Shown: piece by piece, positions 23,223-35,261 of the stretch
Position numbering within the stretch: the first letter of the stretch is position 1
How the letters are laid out: each line of letters opens with the position of its first letter
NCBI GenBank assembly: GCA_902728285.1
Contig: CACVBU010000293.1
Span: 23,336-87,335, forward strand
Direction of reading: 5' to 3'
DNA from: Clytia hemisphaerica
Lineage: Eukaryota; Cnidaria; Hydrozoa; Leptothecata; Clytiidae
DNA length: 64,000 nt
Translations under genes and position numbers: made by a program
The notes under the pieces: generated by a model
What the model was told of the DNA's origin: nothing
Databases searched by the model: none
The model's input: the letters and a program-made list of their open reading frames with translations, nothing else

Positions 23223-26200
23223 AGTTTTGGTACTATTACTATTATTTGTACAAAACTTGCAATTTTCATGAAAGATCTTACATTATAATACTCAAAACAT
23301 AGATTATATTCTATTAAAATAAGTAATTTATGAAACAAATACTTCAAATAGTGCTAAACTAATTTTAACCCCATCCGACCAGAAGCAAAGTCGATATTTC
23401 GCCATCCCACCGGCTCATTTTCAGAAATTTTCGTACATATACAGATTTTTTTACGCCACGCGCAGATCTAGAGAAAGGATGCTACACTCCCTATTCGCGT
23501 TCTGGAGCGCGCGTAACCCCTAATGTTTAGAAAAAGGGGTTACGCGCGCTCCAGAACGCTTAACCTTTCCAGCGCGCAACTTTTTAAATTTTCACGCTGT
23601 CAGCGCGCAACATTTTTTCAGAAAATAGACATGTTCAGTTATTTTATCATAACTCAAGAACTAGGAATCTTCAGAAAAAAAGTAAGGTATCCCTGAAAAG
23701 CTAATTAAATTCTACAACTTTTAGACCAGGTACCAATCCAAATAGAATATTCCAACAAAAATGGTAGCATCACGTAAACCACAGTTTTTTTTCACGTTTT
23801 GCGGTAATGTCACTTTTTCTGCATTTTTCACTTCTAAAGCAAAAAAAAGTGGGGGGAAGTTAATTAAAAAGTCTTTGGCTATTTATCAATCTATACATCA
23901 TTTTGAAGTAATATACCAAAAATCAGCATCCAGAAAAATCTGTATGTGTCACACCAGCCGCCCAAATATCGGTCACTTTTGCCAAAAATCACGATTTTCG
24001 GCTAAAAAAATCCAATACATACAATTTTGAAGTATTTTGATGATAATCTGTTTCTAGAAGCAGCTACTCAAAAATGGTGTAAAAGTATTTCCCAACTATC
24101 TAAGCAACACTTTCAGTCAGTATTCTTAGCTCCTGAAGCTTTTGAAGGGTATCGGCTACCGTGAAACTAGATGGCATAGTCGGCGACAGTTGCAAAGTTT
24201 CCAAAAACCGTAAGCCTTTTGTTGAGGCAAACTCATTGCTATCAAATCTGGTCTCTTTTGACCATAAGGGATGCTAAATGTCATCATAATAATTCCATGT
24301 GGCTGTTATGTGGTTCCTGCTATCATTTTGATCCATCCATCGTTATGAGCCAAGAATTTCGGGGATCGATCGACCGTCGCTGGTGCTTGGAGAGGAGTGA
24401 AAGAAGTAGTGCAATTCAACATAAATCCAGGCTTTTCAAATTCTTTGGTGCTCCTTTGAAATATATGAGGTGCAGAAAACACTTTTGCATTGGATTTGTC
24501 AACTTTCCATGCTCCAACCTGAAGAAAAAGTAAAAAGTACTGTAAGTTTGGGTCGACCCGCCTATGGTTTGTCGAGAAAAGTGGTCAAAATGACAAATAA
24601 ATGGAATTTTTATGCTAAAAACAAAACAAAAAATATAGGATATACTTACTGGATGTTTTGCCATTATAAAAACAATGTTTCTATGAAGAAAAGTGGCCTA
24701 AACCAGTCAAAAAATCCAAGAGCTTTAGCAGTAAGTTTGAAAAACCCATTTCTTGGTCGCCATCTTGATTCAGTGTTTTTCTCTACTTTTTCTACGAAAT
24801 CTGCTGCCTCACCACGTGATCAAAACATTACATCACCATATATCAAAAGAAAGCTTAGAACCTCTACTTTCCGTTTTTCTTTACTTCTACGGCTAGCAAA
24901 GAAGCCAATTAGCCTCCGTCTCGGAAGAGGACTGGGCCCGAATTTGCGGACGTTTTTACAGTTTCACTTTCGTTTTCGGCTATACGACAGCGTTTTCAAG
25001 CAGAAAGCAGAGGAAATCTGTGAAATTATGGCAGGGAATGCTAACCTATTTTTCCAGTGTTTCTCAAGATTGGAGCAAGATTATTGTTCTAGAAAGTTCA
25101 TAAAGGCCTTATAGTTTCAGATTAGTATGATTTCATCAGAAAAAACATTTACACCAAAGCTCCTTATTGATATGTGAAGGCTACCAAAAATAGCAATGTC
25201 CTCCATCAGAACAACTTTAACATAAGATAAGGGACAAGGGCAGTCAAGAAGTCTACTTTGTTGAAAATTTGCACAAAATACTTAGAGAAAATGGTACTAT
25301 GGAAGCCCATTCTATACTCCTAAATGATAGTTGAAAGATTAGCAGTTGAGAGGGTTGATTAAAATAGAACTCAAAGCACACAATAAAGCATACATATATA
25401 TTTGTCCAGAAAGAACTGGCATGTTGTTTGCTTTGTTTTGGTGTTAAAAAATATGTACTTATCAGTCCTAAAAAATACAAATTCGAATATAATGAGGGCA
25501 ATGAGTCTGGTTAAATGTTACTATATTTACAAGAAAGGATTACTGAAAAAATACTACTGTATGTACTACTGATATGAACTAAACTCAAAAACTAAAACTT
25601 TACCATAAATTTACATTACGACAATTTAAAAATCTATCTTTAATAGCAACAAAGAAAAAAACATGGCTCAAAGTTTTAAAAACAGAGCTAGTCAGAGCTT
25701 CAATTCAGTAGGTATAGAGCTTTCAAAATTTGAAAACAGACACTGCATTGGTTACTACAAGACATACTATCCACACGGTTCTTTCGATTCATGAAAAAAA
25801 TAAAGTATTTTTTTTTAGTAATCAATTCCAACAAACAACAATCAATATAACAGTTTTTTGATAACCATCCCACAGTGTAAACATTATCAACCAACTAAAC
25901 CCACACCGCCAAAATTGTAAAAATAAGTCAATATAATTTCTATCAACATTTTCTCGTAAAATGTTTTTTTTCCAACATTCTGATACCAATCATAGCTGGA
26001 GGCATCATGTGTAGAGTGACTGTGTGGCATTTCATTGCTTTTAATGATCACGATACCAAAACATCAACCAATCAAAACTGACGCCAAGCCAAATCTGTCG
26101 ATTAAAAATTTCCATGAAAATTATAATTGAAACTTATCTCGTAAAATGCTTTTTTCAACATTCTGGAGGTGTTCAAAGTAAGAGGTATCATATATAGAGC

Positions 26201-27961
26201 CAAGCAATACATGAAAAGTCATTTGCTATCCCATTTGCCATGAGATATATGAGTCAACAAATCAAACAAAAACCAACAAATCATGTCTCTTCACTTTCAT
26301 GTCACATCATCTTTTGACTATGACAAAATAGAGAAGCATTTTTCGATCCCAGAAGTTTTGTTTCGCAGTGAGGGGTGTTGCAGATTTTTCGAGATGTATT
26401 TGAAAGTTTCTAGATTGATAAGTGAAAATGCAGATGATGTACAGTATTATTTTGATAGAGAAGAAACCACACTTCATCATTGAATTAATCAGATTGAAAG
26501 CACTGAGTCTTTTTCTATGTTTTTGTTTCGATATACATGGAAAAGAAAAGCAGAGGAAAAAGGAGTTCCATGATTGAAACGTATGCGTTGGTTGTAATAA
26601 TGGTTAAAAAAGACAACATTTTTGAAACAGTAAAACAATGTGAATGATATCTTGATTATCGTCAAGCCGTAATGATTGTTGAGATGCTTAAAAAGTCAAG
26701 GACGTACCTTTGTCGCAAACGTGAGAATTGGGAGAGAACTTTTATAAATAATATCGCTCGTCATATGGTTTTTAAATACAAGACATTACATTCAGTTACA
26801 ATTCCCTTATTATGTTATCAGAAATCTCGAATCATATTGGCAAACATTCACAAGAATCTCAATTTTTTTGTATGCAGTGATGAAAAACTGTTTGGTTTCA
26901 CAACACACGGACAATACCAAAAGCTGAAAATATTTAGATCATGTCAAGTAGTTTTATAAATTTCTTAGTTCATCAGATTTGATTTTAGTGTATTTTATGG
27001 AAGAACTCCAAATTAAAACCTCATCTGAAAATATTTTTGTTGCGTTTTCCCCCTTTGCCTTTGTCTTTGACACTTCCCTACTCTGAAAGTCATCTTTTCG
27101 ACTGTTTTTGATTTGATTTTTCTCAGACAGGCCTGTCTGTTGTTGTTGAGTACTGTATGAAGATTTTAACTTGAATATGAAACTCTTTACCTTGAAATTT
27201 TGTCTTCACAATTAAACCACAGTAATGTCTATGGTTAAAACCAAGAACCAACAAACAAACTGTATCTTACTCTTATTATTAGGTTCTTACTCTCGGGTAC
27301 CTAATAGCCGTCCCCCCCCCCGCTAATTAATTTTTCGAAAATTTTCCACCCAGGACATTCTTATTCCAACCCCCCCGCTTATTAATTTTTGGGAAAATGT
27401 TTTTGAAAGTTCTCTCTTTTGTCCTAATTCTGCTGTATTAGCCTCCTTTTCAAAAATTTTCCTCCCAGGACATTTTTATTCCAACCCCCCCGCTTATTAA
27501 GTTTTGAGATTTTTTCCAACCCCCCCGCTTATTCCAAACCCTATTAGGTTATTAGGTACCCGAGAGTAGTAGGGGGAGGGCTAATTGTTGGAGGGGTTGG
27601 AACTTTTAATTCTAAAAACCCAAAAATAAGCTAAAATCAGGCTTTATAGAGCAAAATAAGGAGCCTTCCTTCCCTCTGTCAGTCAGCTGAAAATATCTTT
27701 ACAAATTGATAAACGATGGGGGGTCCTATTAAGGTCCGGGGGTTGGAAGATTTTCGTTTTGGAGCAATCTCATTATTTAAAATATAAAGCACTGAGGATT
27801 CTTCACTTGCGATCGGAGTGATCTGAGGATTTAAAAATTGATACGAAAATTGATGTCATGTAGTCATACACGAAGTCTGAATTTTGAAAATGGTTGAGCG
27901 ATATATAGGAACTTAGTCGACCGCGCGCACATTATACCAAAGGAGACGCGCTGCGCGCGTA
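23223..27961. other. 4.7-kb block without recognised genes, between two halves of one tandem array
   Basis: The block begins and ends at an AACTAG-like word shared with the array. It holds a palindrome at about 23,500-23,565 (gcgttctggagcgcgcgtaa and its inverse) and a MITE at 27,288-27,567. An open frame at 24,470-25,114 (214 codons, plus) is the longest, but it is biased in composition, lacks motifs and crosses an imperfect donor, so I do not call it a gene. Other frames in 25-27 kb look random. Confidence 0.45.
27288..27567. repeat. MITE with TACTCTCGGGTACCTAATAG ends
   Basis: Termini are TACTCTCGGGTACCTAATAG and, reverse complemented at the right, TACTCTCGGGTACCTAATAA. The interior has repeated ccaacccccccgcttatt blocks. 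A relative at 45,262-45,532 has the same interior but altered ends (TACTCTCTGGTCTCTAATAG); a decayed third copy is near 46,715-46,960. Confidence 0.75.
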
Positions 27962-28255
27962 ACTAGTTCTAGCCATCGAGATGACCGTGAACCACTACGT
28001 GAAAAAGAAAAGCCTCAAAAATAAGTACGGAAAGTTAGCCACCGAAGAGACCAACTAGTTCTAGCCATCGAGATGACCATGAACCACTACGTGAAAAAAA
28101 GAAAAGCCTCAAAAAATAAGTAAGTACGTAAAGTTAGCCACTGAAGAGATCAACTAGTTGGAACTAGTTGATCTCTTCAGTGGCTAACTTTGGGTTATTC
28201 CATCGAGGCGAGATGACCATGGAACCACTATGTGAAAAAGAAAAGCCTCAAAAGT
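27962..28255 (+). repeat. Tandem array (~92-bp unit), right block
   Basis: About three further units of the 22,846 array. The last junction carries a long perfect palindrome (28,131-28,190), and the final unit has an insertion (cgaggcgagatgacc). Confidence 0.8.
28131..28190. repeat. Near-perfect 29-bp-arm palindrome
   Basis: Arms 28,131-28,159 and 28,162-28,190 are exact inverse copies, starting AAGTTAGCCACTGAAGAGAT and separated by two G. It is formed by two array units head to head. Confidence 0.9.
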
Positions 28256-29399
28256 GATTTTAAAATTTGACATGTTAAAGTCTAAAGTTACAGGCAACTG
28301 GTTGTGCTTGTCTTGTGCAGCCAGAGGCAAGTACAAACATAACAGATAAAACAAAACAAAAAACTAATTATTTTCAGCAGTGAAAAAGGTTTTAGCAGCA
28401 ACAAACTGAATTTACAACAACAACACATTATAGAGAAATGCCTGTCACACAGGACAGCTGAAGGTTTATAAGACAAAAGACATCTTAATCTTAATTAATG
28501 TGGAAAGCCAGAGGGTTTAATAAAGATAGGCAAATGCACTTACCGTTGTTTGACAAGAAGAAATTGTGATAACTCAACTTATTCATTCATTTATCCACCA
28601 TCCAGTCTTCACCACCAAGCATAGTCATTTATCGGAGTTTCCATATTGAATATCAACAAAACAAAGCAATACAAATTCAAAACAAAAACAAAATCAAAGT
28701 CGACAAGCCAGCCGCCCAATAAAAAAAAATTTGTCGCTTCGCCTCTGGCTTTGAAAATTTTCAAAACTTGTTTTGGCGGGAATTACAGATTCATTCGGGT
28801 CTGTAAAATTTATACTTGGGGAAAAGACGTTCGAAATAGGCCAAATGTCTTAAAATTCAATACATGGGGTCATTCTTTGCTCGATAGCATGGGTATATGC
28901 ACAAAAAGTCTAGGATTATTATACATCAACAGAAAGGAAATTTAAAATGCCATCTTTTGATGGGTAGGCACTTGACTGAAGTGAAATAGCGGTTGCGTTA
29001 CAAGCAATCAAAATCACCATTAGGGATAATTTTGACCTAAAAAGTGGATTTATTCCGACTGAAATCAATCTGGGCAATGTGCCTAGGGCTAAAAGCATCA
29101 ATAATGATGTGAAGAATCGACATATATCAAAATATAAGTTACTTTTGGTCGAAATACCCATGCGAAAAACGGAAAACGTGTAAAATCGATAATTTCTAAA
29201 ATTTGAAAATTTTGACGTTATTTACGTAGATGGATCAATCAAATTGCTGAAAGAGAAAGTGAAATAGCATTGTTTTCAATTATTTCATCATATCCATCCC
29301 CAAAAAACACTTTTATAGCTCTATTGATGTTGCTATGCAAATCTGTTTGATTATACGCGTAATCCCGGTAATTTACTGACCCCGCCTTTTTGGCGCCGA
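28256..29399. other. No gene seen
   Basis: AT-rich; the open frames at 28,646-28,945 (plus) and 28,919-29,161 (minus) lack motifs and splice context. Confidence 0.4.
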
Positions 29400-29594
29400 G
29401 TCTGTGATCTGACTAAAACCAAAGCAAACCAATTGAATGTGGCAGCACGGTCCTGTCTCAAGTCCCTATTTGGTGTATCCAGAAACAGTAAAAACCATCT
29501 CCACCGTGCCTACCATATTCCGGACGTATCGAAACTTGTTGAAAAACAGAAACTCTCCCTCCTGAAGCAACTTATTGCAAATCCATCCTTTTAG
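29400..29594 (+). pseudogene. 3' tail of a LINE ORF2, 5'-truncated
   Basis: The plus-strand frame reads AARSCLKSLFGVSRNSKNHL then VEKQKLSLLKQLIANPSF and stops at 29,592-29,594. This is the form of the extreme C-terminus of LINE reverse transcriptases (an R-x-FG-VSR-x-S-x-N segment followed by a KLSLL helix). Nothing upstream encodes the rest, consistent with 5' truncation. Confidence 0.5.
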
Positions 29595-30683
29595 AGCAAA
29601 AAAGAAATATCAAACTTTTCGGGCAAAATTTCTTGGTTTTTGCTGGATTTCAACTTTTATGTATATTTTATAGTAATCTTTATCCATTTTTAAAAGTGTC
29701 TCAAAATTTGCCAAATTAAATCCCCGCCAAATTTTATGAAATTGATCTATCGTCAAATTAGCTAACGTCAACTGATCTAACTTGGGACAATTGGTCATTG
29801 GGACTGTTGCATATCTGGTCTGTATTTTCACTTACTGTAAAATCGAAAGAGAAATCGTGTATTTTTAAATACGCCGTTCCTTAGCTCAAATCAAATGACT
29901 TTGGAGGTTCGGTGAAATGGTGGCCAAATTGCTGTCCCGTGTCTTGTCAGATAGTCCCAGGTTAGAGCACTTGACGGCAAATCCCTGTCAAAAATTGTAT
30001 TTCACCGCGATCTGTAGTTGCAAGTATGAAAAATCGGGGAAATTTCAACATATTTAGGCTTAAAAAATAACCTTTAGTCGTCAAAAGTCCACTAATATTT
30101 GATAGAAAGTTGAAAATAACGTATAAAATCCACTAAAAGCATTTGTTCTCAAATAAATGTTTTCACCCTTCCAAACGAGAGCACTTTCGCTTTCAAAAGA
30201 TCCCTCAATCCCCTAAAATCCCCTCTAAGATCCCACAAATCGGAATCCTTATAATTCCTATTGTATTCGGGTTCTGTAAATAAATTTTTGACCTAAACTC
30301 GACATGCTAAATGTAAAGAGGATACAACAAAAAATTCTTATCAGGCATTAAGATTTTTAGAGAAATGTCAAATATCTTGAAGATGTGTATCCGATACAGA
30401 TCGCTGTGTTTTGGTCAATTGCCAAATTACAGTAAATCCACGCCAAAATTCATCCACTTAAGGTATATTCTAATGCAGTGATCACAAACATCTCCATTTC
30501 ACTTTGCCAGTAACATGCTCAAGAGTTTTGAGGAAAATGCTTCTAAAGTGCTTATTTTATTTGAGAAGTATTTAAAGTGTTTGAACTGAATAATGACCAC
30601 CAGCACCATCAGTGAATTTGAAATTTTCTACTACTGTCTGAAAAAGATTCAAAATAAAATGGAGGTGTATTAGTGATTGCTGC
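29595..30683. other. No gene seen
   Basis: AT-rich. A phrase actgatctaacttgggac (about 29,770) also occurs, in variant form, at about 22,655, suggesting a dispersed repeat. Confidence 0.4.
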
Positions 30684-30691
30684 CTTAGTAT

Positions 30692-31434
30692 CAGTGGCGG
30701 CCTGGCAGGGGGTGCAGGGTGTGCAGTGCACCACCCAGAAAGACCTGAGAGGGGCGCCAAAAAAGCTTTTCAAGGGGGCGCCAAATTTTTTTTTGATGTT
30801 TGGTTGGGCGATTTTGCGCCCTTTGACATGTTTTTAGCGCCTTCTATAAGTGCAATGTAAATTTTTTTTCGCCTGCGGCGCTTCGTTTTATTTTACGAAT
30901 TTTTTCAAAACTGATATCAACATTGAATTGCGAAAAGTCAAAGCAAGAGAAGTGTTGTGTATCCACCATGGGTTAAAGAGTATGCTCACCCCCAAAATGA
31001 GAGATTGATCGAAACTGCTCGATGTGGTTTTTGTGGTCTTATGCGGGTTAACTTTCTCTTTTTTAGAATATCTTATAAGCTGTTTGACCTTTCTTGCACC
31101 AAATTTTTTTGCCTGCGGCGCCAGAAATACACAGAACCCTTATTCTTGCAAACTTTCGAATTTTTTGGCCCTTTTTCAGCCATTGATCTTTAATTGAGAG
31201 TACAGTAAGACCAGGAAATAACAAGGAAATAGATATCAAATCATCATTACCGCCACCTTCGTATAAATAAAACTTTGTTAACTCAGAGATGCTGGGCGTT
31301 ATTTTCAACCAGTCACTGCTCTTACCAGTTTAATAGTTTCACTTACTGGTATAGGGCGCAAATAAGGACAAAAATACTAGGGGCGCCAATTTCATAGTTT
31401 GCACCACCAAGAAAATTAAGCCAGGCCGCTACTG
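30692..31434. mobile_element. Non-autonomous hAT-type element, perfect 8-bp target duplication
   Basis: Ends CAGTGGCGGCCTGGC and GCCAGGCCGCTACTG are inverted copies with the CAGTG consensus of animal hAT elements. The 8-mer CTTAGTAT flanks both sides (30,684-30,691 and 31,435-31,442), the duplication length expected for hAT. The interior (ggcgcc and gcctgcggcgc words) has no transposase. Open frames inside are short. Confidence 0.85.
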
Positions 31435-31442
31435 CTTAGTAT

Positions 31443-32493
31443 GTAAAAGTTAATGTCATTGAACATCATTATGTCACAAAACATTCACAATTTGACCCCC
31501 TTCTTGTGTTGCATTAATACGTCCCTAATAAGCGTTTACTTGATCTCAAACCACAAGTCTTTATAATGTCATGTTGAATAATTAAGAAACTTCTGCAAAT
31601 ATTTTGTCCGTTCTTCACCACAGCAGCGTACCTCCTTTATACCTCAACCAGCCTAAAAGCATTTACTATATAGAATACGTTGAACTGTGTATTGACAACA
31701 TGACAAAGAAATCATTGTTCGGCTGAATGTAAAGTTTAACCATGACATGACATTTCCAATAAAATTATAAAGTCTAAATGTTAGAATATTTCGAAATCCA
31801 GATGTTGTTTTAAATCTGACTTGACTGTTGGTTTGATCTCAAGTAGTCAAGCATCAAGCTAGCCATTAATAAAAATAGTTTTCAATGAGATCAACTGATG
31901 TAATAGGAATGGTTACTTCAATCAATTGTCACAAAAATGTGCCATGAAGTATGGATGCCACAAGAAAAACAACCATCTGTCAGACCATTTATCGAAAATT
32001 TCAGTTGACAACATAAAAAACAGCCACACATTGTCACATGTCAGCAAGTTGAGTGGATGGTAGGACAGCTCTCCTCTCCCAGAGGAAATGGCAAAAAACC
32101 TCAAGAATGATACTCGAGTAAAATTTCCAATAAGTGTGAACAGCAGCAACGTCATTTTACAAGCAAAAGATCCAGCTTAAAAACAGAAAAAATCAGCAGG
32201 ATCCTGCCTTGACAATAATCGCCATCTTTTTTGTTTCGCAAGTGTGCAAAAGTGAAAGTAGCAGCAACGACACAACAAACATCTCGCACTTGATTGGATA
32301 GTCAAACTCGATATAATTTTAAAAACACTTTTTATTTTATAAAATAAAGAAAAGTCTACTTTGCTCGGGGTTTTTTCGTGAACCAAATCGGTAGCATTTC
32401 TCGAACATATACAAATTTACGTCCCGCGTACGCAGATCTTGCCAAAGGATGCGGAACGCGCGTTCCGCAATCACTCGATAATATCCCTTCATT
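31443..32493. other. No gene seen
   Basis: AT-rich sequence with short overlapping frames only. Confidence 0.4.
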
Positions 32494-32575
32494 ATGACCC
32501 CCCCATTTTATGATTTAACTTCCAAATGTCCACACCCTGCTTATTTTATGGCCCCTACAATTAAGCACAGAAGAG
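32494..32575. repeat. Half-copy of the TACTCTTCCGTGC MITE family
   Basis: Phrases ccccccattttatga and ccctacaattaagcacag match the right half of the 8,450-8,709 element. Confidence 0.6.
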
Positions 32576-32934
32576 TAATGCTTTCCATAGATGTTTTATT
32601 CGGCCTGGAGAAGTGTTGTCTACCCTGTCTACACTCAAAAAAATCATTTTTCCTTGAAAAAAAAAATTCAATTGTAAACTCTCTAAATAGCGTAGTGAAA
32701 CATTTCACATACTCTAAGGGTTCAATTCAATAGACTTAGGATAACAGTAGGTATAACCCATTTTCATACATATCAACAAAAACAAGAGACACTTTTATGG
32801 ACCTACCTGGTTATCAGAAGAACATTGAACATTTAATTAAAAACCGTTTTACATTGAAAAGTAATGAAATTGATGTGCTTATATAATCAAATACCTTTCA
32901 ACCGTTTCACTTTTTGTCGGTTAGTGTAAAACGC

Positions 32935-32975
32935 AGGTCACAGGTCACAGGTCGCAGGTCACAGGTCATAGGTCA
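32935..32975 (+). promoter_or_regulatory. Array of six AGGTCA half-sites, 1-bp spacing (DR1-like)
   Basis: AGGTCA at 32,935, 32,942, 32,956, 32,963 and 32,970, with AGGTCG at 32,949. Each neighbour is one base apart, the DR1 geometry bound by RXR/HNF4/COUP-type nuclear receptors. The sequence is certain; any binding is inference. Confidence 0.55.
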
Positions 32976-33017
32976 ACAAAGTGCAGACCGGAAAAAAAAA
33001 ATAAGATCATAACATAT

Positions 33018-33356
33018 CCCGGGGGGGGCACTGGGTTTGTGGACTGACGGTATGTGCGGGCCAAAAATTGGCTTTTGAAATTGCACCCTTACAGTGCAGC
33101 AAAAATCAATGAAAATCATACCCTTAGAGTGCACTTCACCCCAAATTTTCGATCCCTTTCGTGCAAAAAATGGTCAAAATTCTAGCATTTTTGGTCAAAA
33201 TATCTAGATTTTTCAAGAATTTTCTGAAATTTCTACCCTTACAGTGCATCTCTAGTTTTTCCGACCCTTACAGTGCATTTTAAACATATTGGAAAAGGTA
33301 CCCTTAGGACCCGCACATACCCGTCGGTCCTTTTGCCCAGCTGCCCCCCCCCCGGG
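33018..33356. mobile_element. 339-bp element with G/C-tract ends, 8-bp target duplication
   Basis: Starts CCCGGGGGGGGCACTGGG and ends with an inverse CCCAGCTGCCCCC-type tract through CCCGGG. TAACATAT flanks both sides (33,010-33,017 and 33,357-33,364). Internal repeats of accttacagtgca-type words (cccttacagtgcag, cccttagagtgcac). It is nested in the AGGTCA-ended element, so it inserted later. Confidence 0.8.
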
Positions 33357-34332
33357 TAACATATACATAACATAACATCAATACATAGCGCATTAAATTA
33401 CAAAAAAGTAATACATGCTATTTAGATATTATAAAATGACAATTGAATAGAATAACAACCTATTTTGATATAGTGACACTTACTTACAAAAATAATGACA
33501 AAATCATAAAATATGATGCCTTGCAAGACAAAAGCACGGAAAATATTTATTATACAAAATGTGATGTGGATGGTGTGAATGGATATAAAATGGCACCAAA
33601 CAGAAGCTTGCAAGGACCCTAAGAGAGTGGTTTTAGAAGGATGGAACTAATTAATTATTCAGTTATTATTTTAATGTCTTAATGACAACTTTTTGACAAA
33701 AATATTAACAGAATCATAAAATATGATGCAAGAACAGACAAAAAACGAAAAATATTTATAATTCAGAATGTGATGTAGATAGTGTGAATGGAAATAAAAT
33801 GGTACCAATCAGAAGCTTGTGAGGTCCCTAAGAGAGTGGTTTTAGAAGGATGAAACTAATTAATTATTCAATTGTCATTTTAATGACTTAATGACAATTT
33901 TTGACAAAAATATTGACAGAATTACAAAATATCATGTCTTACAAGAGAAAAACACCAAAAATATTCAGCATGCCGAATGTGATGATAACAATATGGCTGG
34001 ATATAAAATTACACCAATCAGAAGCTCGTGAGTTCTCTGAGAAGTTAGTTTTAGAGTGATTTGTTTTATTATATGTAACCATCATATAACATTACAAACA
34101 TTACAATATGTAATATACCTGTTATACGTATAATATGGTTTCAAATATTTTCTGGTCTGCATTATACACGGCACAAACTGCGAAAGATCGATAAAAGCAC
34201 ATGGTTAAATTTTGATGTTTTAAATGGTTTTATATGGATGAAATTGCTTGAGAATTATGTTTTTGATAATTCTTTGTGTTTTCCAAACATTTTCCTCTGC
34301 AATGACATTGTTTAGAGTTAACCTGTCATCAC

Positions 34333-34373
34333 TGACCTGTGACCTGTGACCTGCTACCTGTTACCTGTGACCT
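34333..34373 (-). promoter_or_regulatory. Mirror array of AGGTCA half-sites, 1-bp spacing
   Basis: On the plus strand TGACCT occurs at 34,333, 34,340, 34,347 and 34,368, with CTACCT at 34,354 and TTACCT at 34,361, all on a 7-bp grid. It is the inverted counterpart of the left array and part of the right TIR. Confidence 0.55.
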
Positions 34374-34392
34374 GCGTTTTACACTAACCGAC

Positions 34393-35261
34393 TTTTTGTT
34401 CCAAGTTCTCAATGATGGATGTCGACATGTGCACTGTAAAAACCCCAAATTAAATTAAGTAAATGATTACTAGTAAAATTCTTAAAATAAGAAATAAATT
34501 ACTTATTTTAGGATTTGAACAAAATCGTCAGAAATATTCAAAATGATATTCTTAAATTTAGAAAACTTGAAGTAATCATGAGACTGTTAGTGATTTTTTT
34601 CTTAAAATAAGAATCAAGCAATTTTTAAAAGGCTTTGCAAATTTTTCATAAAAAATAGGAAACTTTGTTATCATCAATGGTGCAGTTGGTGGAAGAAATG
34701 GTCAGATGATGGATAATATTTGTACGGTTATTTGAATCGTGAATAATGTCTTTCCAATAGGAACGTTAAAATAGAATAATACAGAACAAATTAGAGTAAA
34801 GAATATCATAGAATAATGAATGAGAATAAATAAAAGTGAGTTGATAAAATATTTGAGTGCAGACAAATTCCATGAAAATGTCCAAAATGAGTGCAAAATG
34901 AGTAAAAACGACAACGTCGAGAAACATAGGCTTTAGGTTAAGTAGTTTGTATAAGTACTTATGAGGCTACTTGCGTCGAGACTTGAAAACTTTTTGGAAA
35001 TCATGTTCTAGGGGTTTTATACTGAAAAAACGTCATAGGAAATTGGTCCGAAAGGGTCCAAAACTTGTCCATTTGATGGGGTTTTTTCTGGTTACACATG
35101 ATACATCGAGAGACTTCTGTACCAAATTTCAGCCACATTATATTTTTTTCCTTTACCTTTTATTTCCCTTACCTTTTTTGAGCTAGTTTCCATACTAAAG
35201 CTGTCAAGGAAACGAGTATTTTGCATTTTTTCAAATTGTTCACCCCTATAATCATTTTATA
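34393..35261. other. No gene seen
   Basis: AT-rich. Around 34,432 the phrase gcactgtaaaaacccc resembles 43,285-43,305 (cactgtaaaaaacccgg), a possible repeat end. Confidence 0.4.

Larger units (their letters stand above)
32916..34392. mobile_element. 1.5-kb inverted-repeat element with AGGTCA-array ends
   Basis: TIRs begin GTCGGTTAGTGTAAAACGCA at both ends, continue into six 7-bp AGGTCA-type units, and are bordered by TTTTT. The interior contains a nested G-rich element (33,018-33,356) and three degenerate ~220-bp tandem units (33,425-34,075) marked by atcataaaatatgatg, gaatgtgatg and agagagtggttttagaa. No coding sequence. Superfamily not assigned. Confidence 0.75.

Noticed and set aside
24470-25114. 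214-codon plus-strand open frame
   Set aside because: The longest frame in its region, but no motif, no splice context and composition typical of translated AT-rich DNA.
30957-31308. Open frames inside the hAT-type element
   Set aside because: Short, overlapping on both strands and without transposase motifs.
32916-33000. CRISPR-like or telomere-like short repeats (7-bp period)
   Set aside because: The repeat is AGGTCA plus one base with no spacers, and is mirrored in the other TIR of a transposable element.
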